A stretch of DNA of 5,639 bases from Dechloromonas sp. (GCA_013693915.1 CP059264.1:914118-919756), one strand, 5' to 3'. Positions 1 through 5,336 are shown, counted from the stretch's first letter. The notes: a model not told the origin generated them from the sequence alone. Numbers and translations are program-made.

Positions 1-276
1 CCCGGCAAGCCGGACCGCGCCGGCTATCGGCGGCCGTGTCCCGATGCCGAGGGCAACGACGCCCAAGAGTATTTCATCTTCAACGAGGCATGGCGCGGCG
101 TGGTATGCAAGGGAGTCGACGCGGCGGCCGTGGGGCGCTTGCTGGTCGCCAAGGGGTATTGCCGCAAGGGCAGCGAGGCTAACCGGCCGTGGCAAGTCAA
201 GGAGAACTTGCCGACCGAGGGCCGCGCCCGCGTGGTTCATATCCTGCCCGCGCTGTTTGATTCCGATGATGATTGA
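1..276 (+). CDS. DUF927-type mobile-element replication protein, C-terminal fragment
   Basis: Open from the first base to TGA at 274-276, giving about 91 residues of a protein whose start lies outside the window. The fragment contains EYFIFNEAWRGVVCKGVD, then AVGRLLVAKGYC, then a charged stretch and VVHILPALF. This order (an aromatic/hydrophobic strand, 'R..VC.G.D...V...L...G', a short charged linker, a final R.V.. strand) matches my recollection of the C-terminal end of DUF927 domains. Those are found in large primase/helicase-like proteins of prophages, plasmids and integrative elements. The very acidic tail (DSDDD) is followed at once by the next gene, whose ATG at 269 overlaps this stop, as in a phage-type operon. 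DUF927 proteins are thought to act in element DNA replication, but their biochemistry is poorly defined. The family call is from memory of sequence shape, not from a search. Confidence 0.6.
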   Translation, partial: PGKPDRAGYRRPCPDAEGNDAQEYFIFNEAWRGVVCKGVDAAAVGRLLVAKGYCRKGSEANRPWQVKENLPTEGRARVVHILPALFDSDDD

Positions 277-600
277 TTGGGACGGCTTGCTGTCCGCTGG
301 CGATGCCCCGCCCCGGTGTCGCCCGAGGTGGGACACGGCGGCGCGCCGGCAATCGGGGCGGACGCCCGCGCCGGCTGCCTGGCATTAGCGCCCGAGCGCG
401 CCGGGGACAACCGGCGGCGCTGTCGGGAGTGCCTGAACCTGGCAACGAATGGGCGCTGCCTGGCGGCCGCCCGGCGGGACATCATCGCCAGCCGGACCTA
501 TGGCCCCGTGCCTGACTTGCTGCGCCGCTGCGAGGGCTTCAAGCCCCTGCCGGACGACCCCGACCGGCGACCAGGGCGGGACAGATGGCCGGGCCTGTGA
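269..600 (+). CDS. Small Cys-containing mobile-element protein, apparent 1-nt frameshift
   Basis: I read a gene of about 110 residues starting at ATG 269 (or 266), overlapping the stop of the upstream DUF927 gene and beginning MIDWDGLLSAGDAP. Its frame then needs one extra base in a CCCC run (306-309 or 311-314) to continue as PVSPEVGHGG and on to the TGA ending at 600. The C-terminal half has RRRCRECLNLATNGRC, then a cysteine in LLRRCEGF, and ends DDPDRRPGRDRWPGL. The spacing C-x2-C-x8-C-x~23-C suggests a metal-binding fold. As I recall, similar small proteins with a 'CRDCLNL ... RRCEGY ... DPDRRPGRERWPGL' layout follow DUF927 genes in betaproteobacterial elements. The function is unknown. 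An alternative without a frameshift is a TTG start at 277, directly after the upstream stop, giving 107 residues in the same C-terminal frame. That start lacks a Shine-Dalgarno and discards the plausible MIDW beginning. Confidence 0.5.
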
Positions 601-766
601 GCGGCTGGAAACCAACGAAAAGTGACCGCGCCGGCAGCGATGCGGGACAGGTTTGCACTTCCAAGAATGCGGCCCTTCGCCCGTCCTGCAACGTCCTGAC
701 AATGAAGTGTCCCACTGTGTCCCAGCCGTGTCCCGGTCCATTTATGCAAATTGGAAACAAGAAACG

Positions 767-785
767 CCCTATTCATGCGGGTTTC
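767..785 (+). repeat. Left arm of a 19-bp inverted repeat
   Basis: The 19 bases CCCTATTCATGCGGGTTTC read exactly as the reverse complement of 1198-1216, about 412 bases away. A perfect 19-bp match is unlikely by chance in 5.6 kb. The arm is itself flanked by GAAAC (761-765) and its own final GTTTC (781-785). It may be a recombinase or replication-protein binding site; the function is inferred only from the arrangement. Confidence 0.8.
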
Positions 786-791
786 CGGGCA

Positions 792-818
792 GTGTCCCAC
801 TTGTCCCACTTGTCCCAC
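792..818 (+). repeat. Three tandem 9-bp units, (G/T)TGTCCCAC
   Basis: GTGTCCCAC is followed by TTGTCCCAC twice, in perfect head-to-tail order. Related TGTCCC words at 708, 718 and 729 (spacing 10 and 11) form a looser array about 65 bases upstream. The nine-base period would place sites on nearly one face of the helix, as in iteron-like or operator arrays. The nine-base period also creates long artificial open frames with repeated VPL or VGQ, which should not be taken as protein. Confidence 0.75.
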
Positions 819-1034
819 TGCAAAACGGTAGGGGTAGGAAGAAAAGCCCTGCAACCGGCGCGCCCGTTGGGTGCGGGCAGTCAGTTTCTTTGCGTCAGAA
901 AACGACCGGGGCAAGGCGACCAGGCGACGGGCGGCCGGCTAGGTTTGCGGGTCCTTCCTGGGTTTCCAAGCCCGGGGTCATTCGCGCGCGACATCGCGCT
1001 AGGGACAGAAAATTTAGAGGTCTTTACGGCTTGC

Positions 1035-1062
1035 TTGACAAGGCCGGCGGGGAGGGTAGAAA
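1035..1062 (+). promoter_or_regulatory. Candidate sigma70 promoter TTGACA-16-TAGAAA
   Basis: A perfect -35 hexamer TTGACA (1035-1040) is followed after 16 bases by TAGAAA (1057-1062), which matches four of six positions of the -10 consensus. No gene follows for nearly 300 bases. The predicted start near 1069 would fall inside the hairpin at 1064-1092. Confidence 0.35.
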
Positions 1063-1063
1063 A

Positions 1064-1092
1064 GTCCGGGGCTTTTCAGCCCTAGACCGGAC
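1064..1092 (+). other. Bulged hairpin downstream of the 1035 promoter
   Basis: GTCCGG (1064-1069) pairs with CCGGAC (1087-1092). Directly inside, GGCT (1070-1073) pairs with AGCC (1078-1081) around a TTTC loop, leaving a five-base bulge at 1082-1086. No T-tract follows immediately, so it does not look like a terminator. Confidence 0.4.
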
Positions 1093-1197
1093 GCCACTCT
1101 CTTTCGCAGCGGCGCGAAATATGGGTGGGGGGTAGAATGACCCCAGTGGCCTGTTTTTGTGTGGCTACGTAGGTAGCTAGGGAAAACGAGAAAAGCC

Positions 1198-1216
1198 GAA
1201 ACCCGCATGAATAGGG
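1198..1216 (-). repeat. Right arm of the 19-bp inverted repeat
   Basis: The exact reverse complement of 767-785. It lies just inside the point where the sequence begins to look like the promoter region of the polyphosphate genes, so it may mark the outer edge of the accessory segment. Orientation is inverted, so the pair is not a simple direct-repeat attL/attR. Confidence 0.8.
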
Positions 1217-1303
1217 GCACTGGTGGCGATTCAAATATACTCTTCAAGAACCTTTGAGGCCGGTTCGATCTCTGGATTGAGCCGTGATCGACCGCGCGTC
1301 TCT

Positions 1304-1309
1304 TATAAT
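1304..1309 (+). promoter_or_regulatory. -10 box TATAAT, probable pap promoter
   Basis: A perfect TATAAT stands 52 bases before the small ORF at 1362 and 244 bases before pap. No good -35 hexamer sits 16-18 bases upstream (GCCGTG at 1281-1286), so the promoter may be activator-dependent. I looked for a Pho box (repeats of CTGTCAT) and did not see one. Confidence 0.45.
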
Positions 1310-1332
1310 CTGAAATCCTGCCGCCCCGCAGG

Positions 1333-1352
1333 CAGCCGGAGTACGCCGGCTG
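1333..1352 (+). promoter_or_regulatory. 5'-UTR hairpin touching the small-ORF ribosome binding site
   Basis: CAGCCGG (1333-1339) and CCGGCTG (1346-1352) form a seven-base-pair stem with loop AGTACG. The last paired base, 1352, is the first G of the GGAGGA ribosome binding site (1352-1357), so folding would partly mask initiation at ATG 1362. Confidence 0.45.
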
Positions 1353-1361
1353 GAGGACTCC

Positions 1362-1538
1362 ATGCAGATCCTGGGCAGGAGCGTCAAGCGATCGGCGGGT
1401 GATGTCTTTGGGTGGGGACAGCGCCGTGTCCGGACCGGCATGACGGTATTCCGGTTGTTCCCGCTTCGGGGGCGTGCTGGACTTGAGGAGGGACGGTTGG
1501 CTGACCTGGCGCCAATCGAGTCTTTTTCGGTGACTTGA
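1362..1538 (+). CDS. Candidate 58-residue small protein or leader peptide upstream of pap
   Basis: ATG 1362 is preceded at a four-base distance by GGAGGA (1352-1357), a near-ideal ribosome binding site. The frame runs 58 codons to TGA at 1536-1538. It begins MQILGRSVKRSAGDVFGWGQ, is basic in its first half, and ends ADLAPIESFSVT. No family is recognised, and no signal peptide or membrane span is evident. The final A of its stop codon is the first A of the AAGGAGG that serves pap, so ribosomes finishing here would reach the pap start region directly, an arrangement typical of translational coupling or a leader ORF. With TATAAT at 1304-1309 the transcript would start near 1316, carrying a hairpin, this ORF and then pap. 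Coding status is inferred from the start signals and position only; it could be a chance ORF in a leader. Confidence 0.4.
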   Translation: MQILGRSVKRSAGDVFGWGQRRVRTGMTVFRLFPLRGRAGLEEGRLADLAPIESFSVT

Positions 1539-1544
1539 AGGAGG
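1538..1544 (+). promoter_or_regulatory. Ribosome binding site of pap
   Basis: AAGGAGG, nine bases before ATG 1554. It fixes the pap start and overlaps the stop of the upstream small ORF by one base. Confidence 0.8.
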
Positions 1545-1553
1545 ATACTGACA

Positions 1554-3518
1554 ATGTTCGAATCGGCAACACTGGGACACAAGATCGACAAGGAAACGTT
1601 CAAGGTCGAGGTGCCCAAGCTGCGCGCGGCGCTGCTCGAGGCACAGGAGAAGTTGCGTGAGAACGGTACCTTTCCGGTCATCATCCTGATCAGCGGCGTC
1701 GATGGCTCGGGCAAGGGTGACACCATCAATACCCTCTACGAGTGGATGGACCCGCGCTACATGTCCACGCGCACTTTTTCCGCGCCAACCCAGGAAGAGC
1801 GGCAGCATCCGTCCATGTGGCGTTTCTGGCGAGCGCTGCCGAAGAAGGGGCGAATCGGAATTGCCGCCGGTTCTTGGTATTCGTGGCCGGTCGCCGATCG
1901 CATTGCCGGCAGCCTGTCGCGCTCCGATTTCGACCAGCGCATGGACGAACTTAACCGTTTCGAGGAGATGCTGGTCAACGAGGGTGCGTTGGTGCTCAAG
2001 TTCTGGATACACCTCTCCAAGGACGCGCAACGCGAGCGCCTGGCGTCGATCGAAGCGAATCCGCTGACCCGCTGGCGGGTGACCAAGGCGAGTTGGGACC
2101 GCCTGAAGACCTACGACAAGATGCTCGAGGTGGCGGGGCATCTGCTGCGTACCACAAGCACGCCTTGGGCGCCCTGGATCATCGTCGAGGGAACCGACGA
2201 TCGCTACCGCTCGCTGACCGTCGGCCGGACGATCCTCGAATCGCTTCAGAAGCGGCTGGCCGACAAGCGACCGCAGACTTCCCCGGTCGCGCCACCGTTC
2301 TCTCCCCGGTTCGACAGTCTTGACGTGCTGAGTTCCCTGGACATGACGCAAACATTGGCGAAGAAGGATTACGAGACCGAACTCGCGACCTGGCAGGGAC
2401 GCCTGGCGGAACTGATGCGCCATCCCGAGTTCAGGAAGCGTGCGCTTATCCTGGCGTTTGAAGGTTCGGACGCGGCGGGCAAGGGTGGCGCCATCCGACG
2501 GGTGATGTCGGCGATGGACGCGCGGCAATACCAGATCATCCCGATCGCGGCGCCGAACGAGGAGGAGCGGGCGCGCCCCTATCTATGGCGATTCTGGCGC
2601 CACATGCCGCGCCTCGGGCGGGTGACCATTTTCGACCGCACCTGGTATGGTCGGGTGCTTGTCGAACGGGTCGAGGGATTCTGCAGCCAGGCCGACTGGC
2701 TGCGCGCCTACGCTGAAATCAACGACTTCGAGCATGACATCTGGCATGCTGGCGGCATCATCGTCAAGTTCTGGCTGCAGATCAGTGACGACGAGCAGCT
2801 CAGACGCTTCGAGGAGCGCGCACAGGTCGAGCACAAGCGCTTCAAGATTACCGAGGAAGACTGGCGCAATCGCGAAAAGGCGGGGGCCTATCATGAGGCC
2901 GTCTGCGACATGGTCGATCGCACCTCTACGGGCACCGCACCGTGGACGATCGTCGAGTCCAATGACAAGTACTTTGCCCGGGTCAAGGTCCTGCGCACGA
3001 TCTGTGAACGTCTGGAGAAGGAACTCAAGATCGACCTGGCAAAGGAACCGCGGACGGTGATCACCAGAGATGCCAAGGAAGCGCCGGTGAAGGACGCGAC
3101 TGCCAGGGAGGTGGCGAAGGTCAGGGAGCCAGCAAAGGCGAAGGAGCCCGCGAAGGCGAAGGTCGGTCAGGGCAGACCGTCGAAGGCGCAACTGGCCAGG
3201 GAACAGAGGGCCGAAAGGGCAAGGGCGGTCAAGGAAGCAAAGGACCGCAAGCAAGCTGAAAAAACGGCAAGGAGACCGAAAGGGCCAGCAGCCCTGCGTG
3301 AAATGTCCTGTGCGCCGGGTTCGGCTCCGGTCGTCGCCCGGTTGCAGTCGGTGGCGCCGTCAGTCGGCGTAATCAGCGGCATTATCCGTCTTGCCGCATT
3401 CGCCGGCAGGCGACTGCCGGACCGCCCGCAAGCCGATAAACACATGCCGCGCGGGTCCGTAACGAGCTACCCGGACTTGCCGCGAGGAACTAGGCGGATA
3501 GGCGCCCGCCGGTCATGA
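1554..3518 (+). CDS. pap: Polyphosphate:AMP phosphotransferase (PPK2 class II, two domains)
   Basis: A tandem two-domain PPK2-family kinase. By family knowledge class II enzymes transfer phosphate from polyphosphate to AMP, giving ADP, in the cytoplasm. Domain 1 (about residues 15-235) has a P-loop GVDGSGKG (48-55), but IAAGSWYS (103-110) stands where active domains have DRxWY, so it has lost the acidic lid/catalytic residues. Domain 2 (about 270-495) is intact: FEGSDAAGKGG (302-312) and FDRTWYGR (360-367). Degenerate N-terminal plus active C-terminal domain is the known class II plan. Usual members end near residue 500. Here a Lys/Ala/Glu-rich tail with KAKEPAKAK follows (about 500-578), then about 75 residues that do not look like protein. 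One extra A in the AAAAAA run at 3259-3264 would end the protein at TGA 3299-3301 (582 residues), which I think likely. The start is set by the strong ribosome binding site at 1538. Confidence 0.93.
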   Translation: MFESATLGHKIDKETFKVEVPKLRAALLEAQEKLRENGTFPVIILISGVDGSGKGDTINTLYEWMDPRYMSTRTFSAPTQEERQHPSMWRFWRALPKKGRIGIAAGSWYSWPVADRIAGSLSRSDFDQRMDELNRFEEMLVNEGALVLKFWIHLSKDAQRERLASIEANPLTRWRVTKASWDRLKTYDKMLEVAGHLLRTTSTPWAPWIIVEGTDDRYRSLTVGRTILESLQKRLADKRPQTSPVAPPFSPRFDSLDVLSSLDMTQTLAKKDYETELATWQGRLAELMRHPEFRKRALILAFEGSDAAGKGGAIRRVMSAMDARQYQIIPIAAPNEEERARPYLWRFWRHMPRLGRVTIFDRTWYGRVLVERVEGFCSQADWLRAYAEINDFEHDIWHAGGIIVKFWLQISDDEQLRRFEERAQVEHKRFKITEEDWRNREKAGAYHEAVCDMVDRTSTGTAPWTIVESNDKYFARVKVLRTICERLEKELKIDLAKEPRTVITRDAKEAPVKDATAREVAKVREPAKAKEPAKAKVGQGRPSKAQLAREQRAERARAVKEAKDRKQAEKTARRPKGPAALREMSCAPGSAPVVARLQSVAPSVGVISGIIRLAAFAGRRLPDRPQADKHMPRGSVTSYPDLPRGTRRIGARRS

Positions 3519-3522
3519 CCAG

Positions 3523-3550
3523 GGGCGACCGGGAAATATCCCGGTCGCCC
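3523..3550. terminator. Perfect 12-bp hairpin between convergent pap and ppk2
   Basis: GGGCGACCGGGA (3523-3534) and TCCCGGTCGCCC (3539-3550) are perfect complements around the loop AATA. The hairpin sits exactly between the two stop codons (3518 and 3561). Neither strand has a T-tract after the stem, so it is not a classical intrinsic terminator. It may still block transcription or protect both 3' ends, acting in both directions. The stability is evident from the sequence; the role is inferred from position. Confidence 0.7.
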
Positions 3551-3560
3551 AGAGGCACGG

Positions 3561-4699
3561 TCAGAAAATTTCGGGTATGAAGGTCTGGTCCGACATCGGC
3601 GGGCGCACGTAGCCGTGGTCTTCCTGGCGCGGCGGCAGTTCGATGCGTTCCGGCGTCAGATCCTCGTAGTCGATCAGGCTCAGCAGGTGGGTCATGACAT
3701 TCAGGCGCGCGCGCTCCTTGTCATCGCCGTGCACCACGTACCAGGGCGCCTGCTTGATGTCGGTGTGGGCGAACATCTCGTCCTTCGCCTTCGAGTACTC
3801 GACCCAGCGCGCGCGCGACTGCAGGTCCATCGGGCTCAGCTTCCAGTGCTTGGTCGGGTGGTAGATGCGCTTGCGGAAGCGGCGCTCCTGCTCGTCGTTG
3901 CTGATCGAAAACCAGTACTTGATCAGGATGATGCCGCTGCGCACGAGCATGCGCTCGAATTCCGGGCAACTGCGCAGGAACTCGCTGTGCTCCTCGGGCG
4001 TGCAGAAACCCATCACCTTCTCGACACCGGCACGGTTGTACCAGCTGCGGTCCATGAGGACCATCTCGCCTGCCGCCGGCAGGTGCAGCACGTAGCGCTG
4101 GAAGTACCACTGGCTCTGCTCGCGCTCGGTCGGTGCCGGCAGGGCCACGACCTTGGTGACGCGCGGACTCAGGCTCTCGGTGATGCGCTTGATGCAGCCG
4201 CCCTTGCCAGCGGCATCCCGTCCCTCGAAGATGACGACAACCTTGAGCTTCTTGAATTTGATCCACTCCTGGAGCTTGACCATTTCCACCTGCAGGCCGG
4301 AGATCGCCCGTTCGTATTCGTCGGGCTTCATGCGCTTGTGCTTCTGGGCGGCCTCTTCGGTCGCCTCCTCGCCGCTGCCCCTGCTGGGAAACTGCGCAGC
4401 TTCCTTGCGCGATGCCTTGATCGCCTTGACCGCGTCCTCGGCTGCCTTCGTCAGCGCCACCTTGGCCTTAACGGCGCCATGCGACGCTTTGGCAAGCGCC
4501 TCCTTGTCCTTCGCGGTCGGCGGTTCGTTCTTTGGCGTAGCCGGCTTTGCAGCGGCAGTCGCCGCAGCTTTCGCCGTCGGCTTGGTTGCCTTCGGCGCTG
4601 CGGCCTGTTTCGTCTCTGCGGCTGCCGGGGTTGTGAACCTCCGGTGGCCGTTTCGTCCTTGGTGACCTCAGGGGTAGCTTTCTCGCTTTCGGTTGCCAT
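3561..4699 (-). CDS. ppk2: Polyphosphate kinase 2, class I (PPK2), apparent 1-nt frameshift near the N-terminus
   Basis: A single-domain PPK2 class I enzyme, which by family knowledge phosphorylates nucleoside diphosphates (ADP/GDP) with polyphosphate, or the reverse. Numbering the repaired 379-residue protein: P-loop FEGRDAAGKGG (158-168), DRSWYNR (217-223), GVEKVMGF, then KYWFSISNDEQ and WKLSPMDL, all family hallmarks. A GTG at 4460 is the first start codon in the main frame, but the true start is ATG 4699 (MATESEKATPEV), with GGAGGG seven bases upstream. The two parts join if one base is added in the four-base run at 4627-4630 (CCCC on the coding strand). The main frame has no start codon between its in-frame stop upstream and 4460. 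The region from about residue 27 to 98 is Ala/Lys-rich (for example KPTAKAAATAAAKPATPK) and likely disordered. It converges with pap and diverges from yggX. Confidence 0.93.
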
Positions 4700-4706
4700 C
4701 TTCTTT

Positions 4707-4712
4707 CCCTCC
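4707..4712 (-). promoter_or_regulatory. Ribosome binding site of ppk2 (decides the start)
   Basis: GGAGGG on the minus strand with seven bases to ATG 4699. It argues that translation begins at 4699 rather than at the GTG at 4460, so the reading-frame break between them is an error or a mutation. Confidence 0.75.
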
Positions 4713-4733
4713 GTTCTAAGTTAGCGACCGAAC

Positions 4734-4739
4734 ATTATG
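4734..4739 (-). promoter_or_regulatory. Possible -10 box of ppk2 (CATAAT)
   Basis: CATAAT matches five of six positions of TATAAT and lies 34 bases before the ppk2 start. I see no convincing -35 hexamer at the right spacing, so this is tentative. Confidence 0.3.
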
Positions 4740-4869
4740 AGGCAAATTCCCGCCTGTGTATCCTAAACAACGTACCCGGCCGGTATCAGGTCGTTGCCGA
4801 GTAATCGGTGTGGCGCGGGCCGCCGCCGGAGCGTCGATTCGAGAAGCAGGAGCGAAGGTCGTGACTGGT

Positions 4870-4882
4870 TGCCACGATGGCA
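4870..4882. promoter_or_regulatory. 13-bp palindrome TGCCA-CGA-TGGCA, operator-like
   Basis: A perfect five-base inverted repeat with a three-base centre, in the intergenic region between divergent ppk2 and yggX. Its size suits a small dimeric regulator site, but a chance occurrence is quite possible. Confidence 0.2.
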
Positions 4883-4932
4883 GGTCTAGCCGTCCCGCCG
4901 GCTTTCGGTCAGAATGAACCCCGGAGGTAACA

Positions 4933-5034
4933 ATGTCGTCGCGCAACGCGAGCAGTCGCCGGCAGTTGACGATGACGAACCTCCCACTTGTTGGGCAGGC
5001 GGAAGAATTGCAGGCCCTGCAGGCAAATTCATGA
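4933..5034 (+). CDS. Candidate 33-residue small ORF in the yggX leader
   Basis: ATG 4933 has GGAGGT (4923-4928) four bases upstream, a better ribosome binding site than that of yggX itself. The frame runs MSSRNASSRRQLTMTNLPLV and then GQAEELQALQANS to TGA at 5032-5034, 30 bases before the yggX start. It has a basic N-terminal half and an acidic, Gln/Leu-rich end that could form an amphipathic helix. I do not recognise it. It could be a small protein co-transcribed with yggX, a leader peptide, or a chance ORF; only the start signal supports it. Confidence 0.33.
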   Translation: MSSRNASSRRQLTMTNLPLVGQAEELQALQANS

Positions 5035-5064
5035 TTCAACGCGCAGTCAGCTACGGAGTTTCAG

Positions 5065-5336
5065 ATGGCACGAACCGTCAATTGCATCAAGCTCGGTCGC
5101 GAGGCCGAAGGTCTCGATTTGCCGCCCTATCCGGGCGCACTCGGCCAGCGAATTTTCGAGAATGTCTCGAAGGAGGCGTGGCAGCAATGGATCAGGCTGC
5201 AGACCATGCTCATCAACGAAAACCGGCTCAACCTGATGGACGCCCGTCACCGCAAGTACCTCGCGGAACAGGTGGAGAAGCACTTCTTCGGGGTGGCGCC
5301 GACCAGATTCAGGGCTACGTGCCGCCGCCGGCCTGA
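5065..5336 (+). CDS. yggX: Probable Fe(II)-trafficking protein YggX, apparent 1-nt frameshift
   Basis: Starts [20 protein letters not shown] and continues through [38 protein letters not shown]. This matches the YggX/Iron_traffic family almost block for block, including the conserved Cys7. The family is linked to protecting Fe-S enzymes and iron handling under oxidative stress. As printed, the frame runs on to TAG at 5353-5355 with a non-family tail ([16 protein letters not shown]). Adding one G to the GGGG run at 5290-5293 gives [17 protein letters not shown] and a stop at 5334-5336, which is the expected family ending and a length of about 90 residues, so I give that end. GGAG at 5055-5058 is a modest ribosome binding site with correct spacing. 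The gene is followed at once by an intrinsic terminator. Confidence 0.92.

Larger units (their letters stand above)
601..1303. other. Gene-poor repeat-bearing region at the mobile-element edge
   Basis: I find no convincing gene on either strand in this 700-base stretch. Several long open frames exist (for example 653-1135 plus and 498-914 minus), but they translate to Arg/Pro/Gly-rich or repeat-derived text with no family resemblance, as expected from GC-rich non-coding DNA. What it does hold: many TGTCCC/GGGACA hexamers, a 9-bp tandem repeat (792-818), both arms of a 19-bp inverted repeat (767-785 and 1198-1216), a sigma70-like promoter with a bulged hairpin just downstream (1035-1092), small palindromes near 1164-1177, and a run of six G at 1127-1132. 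The boundary between element and host DNA probably lies between about 1145 and 1300; this is inferred from the change of character, not from an identified attachment site. Confidence 0.55.

Noticed and set aside
792..818. CRISPR array
   Set aside because: Units are only 9 bp with no spacers between them, so this is a simple tandem repeat.
498..914. Minus-strand frame with VGQVGQVGH
   Set aside because: The repeated residues come from the 9-bp TGTCCCAC tandem repeat; the rest shows no protein-like character and there is no good start.
653..1135. Plus-strand frames of about 160 residues (also 585-1085)
   Set aside because: Composition resembles translated non-coding GC-rich DNA, overlaps the repeat array, and lacks ribosome binding sites.
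1164..1177. Palindrome GCTAC-GTAG-GTAGC as an attachment or dif-like site
   Set aside because: It is too short, with no second copy seen and no match to a known core site.
1014..2528. A 504-residue open frame on the minus strand
   Set aside because: It lies antisense to pap, which has clear kinase motifs and a ribosome binding site. The antisense translation shows no family features; long antisense frames are common in GC-rich genes.
3615..4724. A 369-residue open frame on the plus strand
   Set aside because: It is the antisense shadow of ppk2, Leu/Arg/Ala-rich and without motifs, while the minus strand encodes an unmistakable PPK2.
4740..5030. Direct 10-bp repeat AGGCAAATTC at 4740-4749 and 5021-5030
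   Set aside because: Ten bases is short, there is no further similarity around the copies, and no mobile gene lies between them.
4914..5336. A 140-residue plus-strand frame ending [13 protein letters not shown]
   Set aside because: Only its last residues are real, being the yggX C-terminus seen from the wrong side of a frame break; the first 120 residues are out of frame with yggX.
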